Below the pieces are notes generated by a model. It made no database searches and was not told where the DNA came from. It saw only the letters and a list, made by a program, of their open reading frames with translations. The translations under genes and the position numbers were made by a program. Positions 48,669 through 55,589 of a stretch of DNA of 64,000 nt are shown piece by piece (the first letter of the stretch is position 1; each line of letters begins with the position of its first letter). Origin of the DNA: Myxococcales bacterium (GTDB lineage: Bacteria; Myxococcota_A; Bradymonadia; UBA7976; UBA1532); contig JACKDN010000020.1 of NCBI GenBank assembly GCA_020633465.1, forward strand, positions 62,001 through 126,000, written 5' to 3'.

Positions 48669-50552
48669 TCACAGCCCGGTGATGGAGGGGCCGGCGCGGA
48701 TGCTGCGCTCGAGATCGTCCAGCACGTCGGCGCGCGGGATGGTGAAGTGGAAGGCCGAGCCCTCGCCGAGCGTGCTCTCGACCCAGATGCGCCCCTCGTG
48801 CAGCCGGATCAGCTCCTTGCAGATGGGCAGCCCCAGGCCCGTGCCCTTCATGATCTGGGCGCCGCCCTCGCCGTCCGCCTGCCGGAACTTCTCGAAGACG
48901 CCGCCCAGATCGTCGGGCGCGATGCCCTTGCCGGTGTCGCGCACGGTGAAGCGCAGCACGTCCTCGTGCACCCGCACCTCGGCGGTGATGCGGCCCTCGG
49001 CGGTGAACTTGATCGCGTTGCTGAACAGGTTGACCAGCACCTGCGACAGGCGGTCGGCGTCCCCCCAGCCGGGCGGGCAGCCTTCGGGCACCTGCGCCTC
49101 GACGCGCAGCCCCTTGTCGCGCCAGAGGGCGGCCGTGGCGACGATGCCCCCCTGCACGAGTGCGCCGGCGTCCACCTCGCCCATCGTCAGGGTCAGCTTG
49201 CCCGCCTCGAGCTTGCTCAGGTCGAGCACGTCGTTGACCAGGCGCCCGAGGCGCTCGGCCTCGCTGTCCATCACCTGCATGTCCTCGAGCACCTTGCCGA
49301 AGGCCACGCGCACCTTGTGGGGGGCCGCCTCGAGGGCGGGCTGGACGAAGCGCACCAGGCGGCGCAGGTTCAGCTTGTTGAACCCCTTGAGCGAGGTCAG
49401 GGGGGTGCGCAGCTCGTGGCTGACCGCCGCCAGGAAGTTGGCCTTCAGATCCTCGAGCTGGCGCTCCTTGGTGACGTCGCGCTTGTGGTTGATGATCGCG
49501 CGCACCTCGCCGTTCTTGCCCAGCAGCGGGTAGGTGCTGATGCGGGTGATCGCGTTGCCGAAGACGCGGTGCTCGACGCTGACCGACTTGCGGCTGGCGT
49601 AGGTCTGCAGGGCCGGGCAGCCGTCGCACACGCTGTCGCGCATGCGGAAGGCGCGGTAGCAGCGGCGGCCGACGACGTCGCGCCCGAAGACCGCGCGCGC
49701 GGCGCGATTGGCCTGCATCACCTCGCCGTCGGGCGCCAGCACCGTGATGGGATCCTCCATGGCGTCGAACAGGTTCTGGAAGAACTGCCGCGACTCCTCG
49801 AGCCCGGCGTTGGCCTGCCGCAGCTGGTTCATCAGGCCCGCGACGGCGCTGGTGTCGCGCGCCACCAGCACCGTGCGCTCGGCGTCCGCGTCCTCGGCCT
49901 GCAGGTGCGCGCTCGACGTCAGCAGGGTGATCGCCGGGCCGTCGGCCGTGCCGAAGTCGACCTCGACGTTGTCGACGCCCGCGGTGCGCACCACCCGCGT
50001 CGCCCAGCCAGGCGGCTGGTTGCGCACGAGGCTGTCGACGTGCACGCCGGTCAGCGAGCCGTCGAGGCCCAGCAGGGTGGCGAAGTGGCGGTTGTGCAGC
50101 TCGATGACGCCGCGCGCGTCGAGCACGACCAGCGCCTCGGGCATGGCGTCGATGACGCGCTGCAGGAACCGGCGATCGACGCGGGCCTCGCGCGCGACGA
50201 CCAGGTAGGCGGCCAGCTCGTTGAGCGCGCGATTGAGGCGCCCGATCTCGTCGCGCCGCTCGATGGCCAGCGTGCCCTCGAGCTCGCCGCGGGCGATCGC
50301 CTCGATGCGGCGCAGCAGCTCGGTGAGGGGCCGCGCCACCCGGCGGCGCGCGAACAGCACGGTGGCGGTGGTCAGCAGCAGGAGCGGCGCGCCGAGGGCG
50401 GCCAGCCCGACCCAGGGCGACACGACCCCCTGCACGCCCAGCCAGGCGATCAGCGCCGTGGCCGCGGGCACCAGCAGGGCGTACACACCGAGCAACAGAT
50501 ACAGCGCGCGGAACAGACCACCGCCGCGCGCCGGCGCGGGACCGTCGGTCAC
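48669..50552 (-). CDS. Membrane histidine kinase with HAMP and two PAS domains
   Basis: A 627-residue sensor kinase. It has two membrane helices (YLLLGVYALLVPAATALIAWL and GLAALGAPLLLLTTATVLFA) separated by only about ten residues, so there is almost no periplasmic sensor. A HAMP linker follows (RPLTELLRRIEAIARGELEG), then PAS 1 (about 130-240) and PAS 2 (about 265-380). PAS 2 contains RCYRAFRMRDSVCDGCPAL, a Cys-rich motif found in some redox-type PAS domains. HisKA has the H-box SHELRTPLTSLKG, and the HATPase has NLFSNAIKFT, DTGKGIAPDD and GTGLGLPICKEL. The GTG start is 1 nt after the response-regulator stop, so the kinase and regulator form one operon. The signal is probably cytosolic or redox. 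Confidence 0.9.
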   Translation of the reverse strand: MTDGPAPARGGGLFRALYLLLGVYALLVPAATALIAWLGVQGVVSPWVGLAALGAPLLLLTTATVLFARRRVARPLTELLRRIEAIARGELEGTLAIERRDEIGRLNRALNELAAYLVVAREARVDRRFLQRVIDAMPEALVVLDARGVIELHNRHFATLLGLDGSLTGVHVDSLVRNQPPGWATRVVRTAGVDNVEVDFGTADGPAITLLTSSAHLQAEDADAERTVLVARDTSAVAGLMNQLRQANAGLEESRQFFQNLFDAMEDPITVLAPDGEVMQANRAARAVFGRDVVGRRCYRAFRMRDSVCDGCPALQTYASRKSVSVEHRVFGNAITRISTYPLLGKNGEVRAIINHKRDVTKERQLEDLKANFLAAVSHELRTPLTSLKGFNKLNLRRLVRFVQPALEAAPHKVRVAFGKVLEDMQVMDSEAERLGRLVNDVLDLSKLEAGKLTLTMGEVDAGALVQGGIVATAALWRDKGLRVEAQVPEGCPPGWGDADRLSQVLVNLFSNAIKFTAEGRITAEVRVHEDVLRFTVRDTGKGIAPDDLGGVFEKFRQADGEGGAQIMKGTGLGLPICKELIRLHEGRIWVESTLGEGSAFHFTIPRADVLDDLERSIRAGPSITGL

Positions 50553-50553
50553 C

Positions 50554-50943
50554 TCAAATCTCGAAGTCCAGGTCGATGCCCAGCACCTCGGCCGCGCGCG
50601 CGATGATCTGATCGGGGTCGAAGGGCTTGGTCAGGTACTCGTGGGGCGCCTCGTCCGGCGCCAGGTCGGGCGCCTGCCCCTTCGCGGTCAGGATCACCAC
50701 GTGGGTGCCCACAAGATCGGGATCCCGGCGCACGGCGCGGCACACCTGCAGGCCGTCCATGCGGGGCATCATCACGTCGAGCAGCATCAGCTCGGGCCGT
50801 AGGGCGCGCGCCTTCTCGAGCCCGACGACCCCGTCCTCGGCGAAGTGGATCTCGACGCCCTCGAGCTCGAGCTCCTCGAGCGTGCGGTGCAGCAGCAGCC
50901 GGATGTAGTTCTCGTCGTCGACGATCAGGATGCGTTTGCTCAC
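50554..50943 (-). CDS. Single-domain response regulator
   Basis: A 129-residue receiver domain with no output domain. The acidic pocket is ILIVDDENYIRLLL, the phospho-acceptor Asp is in MLLDVMMPRMDGLQV, VVILTAKG gives the Thr, and EYLTKPFDPDQI gives the Lys. It sits between two histidine kinase genes, overlapping the upstream one (GTGA at 50940) and 1 nt from the downstream one. It could pass phosphate between the two kinases or act on a protein target. Confidence 0.93.
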   Translation of the reverse strand: MSKRILIVDDENYIRLLLHRTLEELELEGVEIHFAEDGVVGLEKARALRPELMLLDVMMPRMDGLQVCRAVRRDPDLVGTHVVILTAKGQAPDLAPDEAPHEYLTKPFDPDQIIARAAEVLGIDLDFEI

Positions 50944-52085
50944 GCGCCCTCCTGCTGCGGGGGATGATCGGCCAGCGGCAGGTGCACGGTGAACGTGCTG
51001 CCCTGCCCCTCTTCGCTCTGGACCTCGATGCGGCCCCCGTGATGCTCCACGATCGTGCGCACGAGCGCCAGTCCCAACCCGGTGCCTTCCTTTGTGTGCA
51101 CGACATTCTCGACGCGATAGAACTTGTCGAAGATGTGCGGCAGCTGGGCCGCGCTGATGCCGATGCCCGTGTCGGCGATGGCCAGGTGGACCGCGCCGTC
51201 GGCCACCCACTGGCTGACCTGCACCCCGCCCCGGTCGGTGAACTTCAGCGCGTTGCCGACCAGATTGGTCAGCACCTGCGACAGCCGCGTGGCGTCGAAG
51301 CGCGCGAAGGCCCGGTCGATGAGCTCGAAGGCCAGCTCGAGCCCCTTGGCCCGTGCCTGGATGGCGAGCAGCGCCACCACCTGCTCGACCGTGCGCTCGA
51401 CGGGCCGCACCTGCAAGTCGTAGTGCATGCGCCCCGCCATGATCTTCGACACGTCGAGGATGTCGTTGATGATCACGATGAGCTTGTCGGACTCGTCGTT
51501 GATGATGCCGACGAACTCGCGCTGCACCTCGGGCGGCATCTCGGCGTCGTCGAGGATGGTGGCCGCGAAGCCCTTGATGCTGGCCAGAGGCGTGCGCAGC
51601 TCGTGGCTCACGTTGCTGACGAAGTCGCTCTTCAGCTGATCGAGCGCCTTCAGCTCGTCGTTCAGCCGCTCGAGCTCGCGGTTCTGATCGATCAGCCCCT
51701 GGATGAGCTGGTTGTTCTCGATGGCGATGCCCGCCTGGCGCGCCACCGCCCGGATGAGCTTGTGATCGCTGGCGGTGAAGTCGCCGCGCCGCTTGTCGTA
51801 GACCGACACCTCACCCAGCCGCCCCTGCGGCGTCTCGATCGGCACGGTGATCTGCTGCTGGGGCTGGTCGGGGGCCCGCCCGTGGGCCGTGCCATCCTCG
51901 AGCACGATGCGCCCGGTCCGCGCGCGCACGATCTTGACGCTCTCGCGCAGCACGAGGCGGCAGATCTCGTCCCGCCCCAGGCACGCGTTGATCGAGTCCC
52001 CGATGCGGTACAGCAGGTTGACGTGCCGGTAGAGATCCAGCACCTCGGCCGACAGCTGCTCGACCTGCTTGCGCAGGCCGTCCAC
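50940..52085 (-). CDS. Cytosolic GAF-domain histidine kinase
   Basis: A 381-residue kinase without membrane segments. The N-terminus is a coiled coil (VEQLSAEVLDLYRHVNLLY). A GAF domain spans about 25-130 (GRIVLEDGTAH, GEVSVYDKRRGDFTASDHKL). HisKA has the H-box SHELRTPLASIKGF, and the HATPase has NLVGNALKFTD, DTGIGISAAQLPHIFDKFYR and GTGLGLALVRTIVEHHGG. The start at GTG 52085 follows GAGG at 8 nt; the frame remains open upstream through the preceding gene's stop region, so the exact start is uncertain. Encoded with the response regulator and second kinase. Confidence 0.9.
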   Translation of the reverse strand: MDGLRKQVEQLSAEVLDLYRHVNLLYRIGDSINACLGRDEICRLVLRESVKIVRARTGRIVLEDGTAHGRAPDQPQQQITVPIETPQGRLGEVSVYDKRRGDFTASDHKLIRAVARQAGIAIENNQLIQGLIDQNRELERLNDELKALDQLKSDFVSNVSHELRTPLASIKGFAATILDDAEMPPEVQREFVGIINDESDKLIVIINDILDVSKIMAGRMHYDLQVRPVERTVEQVVALLAIQARAKGLELAFELIDRAFARFDATRLSQVLTNLVGNALKFTDRGGVQVSQWVADGAVHLAIADTGIGISAAQLPHIFDKFYRVENVVHTKEGTGLGLALVRTIVEHHGGRIEVQSEEGQGSTFTVHLPLADHPPQQEGA

Positions 52086-52137
52086 CTCGTCGGCCTCGGT
52101 GGGGTCGGGATCGATGGGCAGGCTCAGGGCGGGACGC

Positions 52138-52839
52138 TCAAGGATCGACGTGCACCGGCACCGAAGGGGGCGAGCGGCGCTTGGCGTCGCGATCCCACGC
52201 GATGACGTAGAAGCCGTAAGCGAAGCCGGGCGACAGGGCGACGTGGATGCGCGTCCGCGGCGTCGTCAGCTCGAACGAGCCGGCGGGCTCGAGCCCCTGC
52301 GCGGTGGCCTCGAAGCGCAGCCCGTGCACGACGTACTCGTCCGCGCCCTCGATCGCGTCCCACGCCAGCGTCACCCCCGACGCGTCGAACGCCTCGATGC
52401 GCAGATCGGGCTTGTCGAGGAAGCCGGTCTCGCGCCCGCACACCAGGCAGTCCTCGCCGAAGCGGGGCTCCCGCGGGGTGCCCTGCGGGGCCTCGCCCAT
52501 CTCGCACAGCAGGCGGCAGCCGTCGTCGTCGCCGCAGCGCTCGGCGCAGGCCGCGGCGCCCGGGCGCGGCACCCGCGCGCGCCGCTCGGCGTCGGGCCGC
52601 TGCTTCAGCTTCACCGGCGACGAGCGCCGCGGCCGATAGTAGGTGTACGGCGGCGCCTCGGCCTTGTCGGGCGGCGCGCCCACCCCGAAGGTGGGGTTCG
52701 CGAACTCGGTGTCGATCGGCGGCGTCGATCCGGCCGAGAAGACCTCGGGCGCCGCCCCCCCGACGTCCGCCGGCGGCGCGCACCCGCCGAGCGCCATCCC
52801 GGCCATCAGCGCGACGCACCACCACCCCCCGGCGTGCAT
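52138..52839 (-). CDS. Predicted lipoprotein with fibronectin-III-like domain
   Basis: A 233-residue lipoprotein with the lipobox GMALGGC. A Pro-rich linker follows (PPIDTEF, PPYTYYRPRR), then a Cys-rich patch (CAERCGDDDGCRLLC and CLVCG). The C-terminal beta domain (DLRIEAFDASGVTLAWDAIE, ADEYVVHGLRFEA, YGFYVIAWDRDAKRRSPPS) reads like a fibronectin type III fold. I chose the ATG at 52839 because GGGGGGCAAGC precedes it and the signal peptide begins there; an ATG five codons upstream is possible. It lies 21 bp after the winged-helix gene and 52 bp before the GAF kinase gene. It could supply an envelope signal, but no link is shown. Confidence 0.72.
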   Translation of the reverse strand: MHAGGWWCVALMAGMALGGCAPPADVGGAAPEVFSAGSTPPIDTEFANPTFGVGAPPDKAEAPPYTYYRPRRSSPVKLKQRPDAERRARVPRPGAAACAERCGDDDGCRLLCEMGEAPQGTPREPRFGEDCLVCGRETGFLDKPDLRIEAFDASGVTLAWDAIEGADEYVVHGLRFEATAQGLEPAGSFELTTPRTRIHVALSPGFAYGFYVIAWDRDAKRRSPPSVPVHVDP

Positions 52840-52860
52840 GCTTGCCCCCCCCATCGTCGC

Positions 52861-53637
52861 CTACCCCTCGTCCTCGGCCGGATCGGTCTCGGTCGCGCCG
52901 GTGTACACCGCGTAGATCCGGGCGTCGTCGGCGTCGACGGCCCGGCCCTCCATCTCGCGATACCGCGCGCGCACGAAGTCGAAGAGCTCCTCGCGGAACG
53001 CCTGCATGTCGTCGGGTCGCGCGCGGAACGTGAAGGTGCGGGCCGCCGCCGACCCGGGCTCGTCGCTCAGGAAGCGCCGCCGCACGGTCTCGGTGACCGC
53101 CTCGAGGTGCTCCTGCAGCGCGTCGATGCGGTGCTCCCAGCCGTCGGCGCTGTAGAGATCGTGATGACAGGCCACCACGCCGTAGCGCACCCGCCCGCCG
53201 TCGTCGACGGCCTCGATGCGGCCCTCGCGCACCAGCGCCTGGATGGCCAGGCGGGTGCTGTCGAACTCGTTGCAGTGGGGCAGCCGGTCGCCCAGCTCGT
53301 CCATGGTCATCGGACGCTGCCGCAGCAGATCCTCGACCCGGCGCATCAGGTTCGTCTCGGTCTCTTCGAAGTACCCGCCCTTGTTGAAGCGCGCCGACAG
53401 CGCCTTCACCGTGCGGGTGGACTTCCCGAAGATCAGCGAGATGAGGTTGATGGTGGCGTGCTTGCGCTTCGCCTCCCGCCACAGCGCCAAGGTCATCATG
53501 TCCTTGACGGTGTCGAGCGGGTAGTTGTGATCCACCGCCATCTTCACCGCGGGATAGAACGACGCGAAGAGGATGCGGAGCAGGTACTCCGGATAGGGGA
53601 TGCGCTCGGGTGAGGTGTCGGAGACCTTCGGCTGCAT
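52861..53637 (-). CDS. Uncharacterised protein with a winged-helix-like segment
   Basis: A 258-residue protein I do not recognise. The N-terminal half is helical and basic (LLRILFASFYPAVKMAVDHN, TINLISLIFGKSTRTVKALS). The central stretch PMTMDELGDRLPHCNEFDST, then LVREGRIEAVDDGGRVRYGV, reads like a winged helix with a wing. The C-terminal part (about 165-258) is a helical/beta domain ending in acidic residues (TETDPAEDEG). A DNA-binding role is plausible but unproven. The start at 53637 is the first good Met after an upstream open frame of poor composition; TATGAT, a good -10 hexamer, lies about 50 bp upstream. It heads the minus-strand group with the lipoprotein and two kinases. Confidence 0.6.
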   Translation of the reverse strand: MQPKVSDTSPERIPYPEYLLRILFASFYPAVKMAVDHNYPLDTVKDMMTLALWREAKRKHATINLISLIFGKSTRTVKALSARFNKGGYFEETETNLMRRVEDLLRQRPMTMDELGDRLPHCNEFDSTRLAIQALVREGRIEAVDDGGRVRYGVVACHHDLYSADGWEHRIDALQEHLEAVTETVRRRFLSDEPGSAAARTFTFRARPDDMQAFREELFDFVRARYREMEGRAVDADDARIYAVYTGATETDPAEDEG

Positions 53638-53793
53638 GCGACCTCGTACTGCTGGCGCCGCGGAGTCACCCGCGACCGACGGGCCATCATAGCGACGACG
53701 CCAGGCGGATGCATCCACGGTCCCCCACGAAAGCGGGCGGCGGCCGGGCGAGCAAGGGCAAAAAGGTGCACCGCGCGGGACGCCGGGCGGGAG

Positions 53794-53823
53794 TTCGCGT
53801 TCGGTCCGGGCCGCGATTAGCAT
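53794..53823 (+). promoter_or_regulatory. Possible promoter of the MerR-TPR gene pair
   Basis: -35-like TTCGCG, an 18-bp spacer, -10 TAGCAT. The -10 is identical to that of the PP2C operon. The leader would be about 50 nt to the ATG at 53880. Confidence 0.4.
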
Positions 53824-53879
53824 GGGCCGCGACCTGGGGGTGCGCCCGGCGCGACCCCCACCCCGGCGAGGAGGGCCCC

Positions 53880-54374
53880 ATGAGCCGACCGGACCCCCAC
53901 CAGATCGCGCGGCGCCCGATGGTGCGCGCCGGCGTCGGCGTCCCCCGGCACGCGACGCAGGCGCGCGCGGCGAGCGCGCTGTTCACGGCCGACGGCCGCC
54001 TCGACGTGGACGCGCTGCACCGCCTGGTCGAGCTCGCGCCCGCGGTCAGCGAGGGGCAGGCCTATCCCGGCCCGGGCGGCGGCGAGCAGTTCCTCGGCTC
54101 GACCGTGCTGACGCTGGATCCCGCCGCCGCGAAGCTGCCTCCCCTCGACGCGGACGGCCTCGCGCGCCTCGCCGACGCCCTCGCGCACGATCCGCGCGCG
54201 CGGCACGTGCTGCGCGACCGCGTGTACCGCGAGATGGCGCGGCTCTTGGGCCCCGACACCCCCGATGCCTTCGACTTCGGCGCCGCGCCGCGCGTCGAGG
54301 GCGACCGCGTGCACGTCGTCGGTGACTTCGAGGCCACCCTGGAGCGACGCGCGGTGACCGACGGACGCCCATGA
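53880..54374 (+). CDS. Uncharacterised 164-residue protein preceding the MerR-TPR gene
   Basis: I do not recognise this protein. It has GAGGAGGG six nt before the ATG and its stop overlaps the start of the MerR-TPR gene (ATGA), so it is a real, coupled gene. No signal peptide or membrane segment. Recognisable stretches are the basic N-terminus (PHQIARRPMVRAGVGVPRHA), LDVDALHRLVELAPAVSEG and RLADALAHDPRARHVLRDRV. Composition is rich in Asp, Arg and Ala like its neighbours. A partner of the MerR-like protein is the simplest guess from context only. Confidence 0.65.
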   Translation: MSRPDPHQIARRPMVRAGVGVPRHATQARAASALFTADGRLDVDALHRLVELAPAVSEGQAYPGPGGGEQFLGSTVLTLDPAAAKLPPLDADGLARLADALAHDPRARHVLRDRVYREMARLLGPDTPDAFDFGAAPRVEGDRVHVVGDFEATLERRAVTDGRP

Positions 54375-55303
54375 ACGATCTGCGCGAGCCGCGCGCCGAT
54401 GTCGCGCCCGCCGCGACCGAGACGCTCTACACGGTGCACGACGTCGCCCGGCTGACCGGCGTGCGCGCCGATCAGCTGCGCCGCTGGGCCAAGAGCGGGC
54501 TCCTGCCCCCTCGCCGCCGCGACGGCAGCAACCTGTGGTACGGCTTCCCCGATCTGATCGCCGCCCGCACGGCCGTCGATCTGATCGATCGCGGGGTGAC
54601 GACGCGGCAGGTGCGCGAGGCCGTCGAGGTGGTGCGGGCCTGGCGCCCCGACCTGAGCCAGCCCCTCGCGTCGCTGCGGGTGTACTCGGATCACGGCCGC
54701 CTGGTGGTGCGCCTCGACGACGCGCTGGTCGAGCCGCGGTCGGGCCAGGCCGTGCTGGCGCTGCCCCTGGGCGAGCTGGCCGAGGCGGCGCAGCGGGTAG
54801 GCGAGGTGGTGACGGTGGAGCCGGCGGCGCGCCCGCCGGACGCCGAGGGCTGGGTGGCGCGCGGGCTGGACGCCGAGGCCGAGGAGGATCTGGACGAGGC
54901 CGCCGCCTGCTACGCGCGGGCGCTGGCCCTCGAGCCGACGCACCCCGGGGCGCTGCTGAACCTGGGCAACGTGGCCTACCAGAGCGGGCAGCTGCGCGAG
55001 GCCTGCGAGCACTACCGGGCGGCGACCCAAGCCGATCCCGACTACGCCGAGGGCTGGTACAACCTGGCCAACGTGCTGGACGACCTGGGGCACCTCGACG
55101 CCGCCGCCCGCTGCTACGACGCGGCGCTCGATCTGGCGCCCGAGTTCGCCGACGCGCACTTCAACCTGGCGCTGCTGTGGGAGAAGTCGGGGGCGCGCGA
55201 GCGGGCGCGCACGCACTGGGCGCGCTTCCTCGAGCTGGTCAGCGAGGGCGACTCGGCCGATCTGGCGCGCAGCTTCCTGGCCGCGCGGGAGGACGAGGGG
55301 TGA
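54371..55303 (+). CDS. MerR-type DNA-binding domain fused to TPR repeats
   Basis: A 310-residue fusion. Residues about 19-90 form a MerR-family winged helix (YTVHDVARLTGVRADQLRRW, GLLPPRRRDGSNLWYGFPDL). Residues about 100-150 form a small linker domain (LRVYSDHGRLVVRLDD). Residues about 160-305 hold at least three TPRs (WVARGLDAEAEEDLDEAAAC, PGALLNLGNVAYQSGQLREA, AEGWYNLANVLDDLGHLDAA). The TPR block replaces the usual effector-binding domain, so regulation probably works through a protein contact. Fusions of this type are known in myxobacteria. The start overlaps the preceding gene by ATGA. Confidence 0.85.
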   Translation: MNDLREPRADVAPAATETLYTVHDVARLTGVRADQLRRWAKSGLLPPRRRDGSNLWYGFPDLIAARTAVDLIDRGVTTRQVREAVEVVRAWRPDLSQPLASLRVYSDHGRLVVRLDDALVEPRSGQAVLALPLGELAEAAQRVGEVVTVEPAARPPDAEGWVARGLDAEAEEDLDEAAACYARALALEPTHPGALLNLGNVAYQSGQLREACEHYRAATQADPDYAEGWYNLANVLDDLGHLDAAARCYDAALDLAPEFADAHFNLALLWEKSGARERARTHWARFLELVSEGDSADLARSFLAAREDEG

Positions 55304-55379
55304 AGCGCGCGCCCCGGCGCCGCGCCCCGACCGCCGCGCCCCGCCCCGCCCGCGGACGCGCGTTCGCGGGCGCGCGCGA

Positions 55380-55409
55380 TTGCGGCCGCGTCTTTCGTCG
55401 TGCTAGGGT
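55380..55409 (+). promoter_or_regulatory. Predicted promoter of the large kinase gene
   Basis: -35 TTGCGG, 18-bp spacer, -10 TAGGGT. The leader is about 170 nt and contains two short hairpins: CCCG-TTTT-CGGG at about 55415, and GACCGC-TGG-GCGGTC at about 55459. A 14-bp direct repeat GTCGGCCGTGACGC also occurs twice in the leader. Confidence 0.5.
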
Positions 55410-55589
55410 GCGGCCCGTTTTCGGGTGGCTCGGGCGCCCGGTCAATGGTCCCCCTGTCGACCGCTGGGCGGTCGGCCGTGACGCTGTCGGCCGTGACGCG
55501 GCGCGCGCACCGGCGGGGCCGCGGAACGGGTCGGCGCGAATCCCCCCCGGCCCACGCGACGCCGCGGGCGTCTGGAGAGTCGAAGGGCC

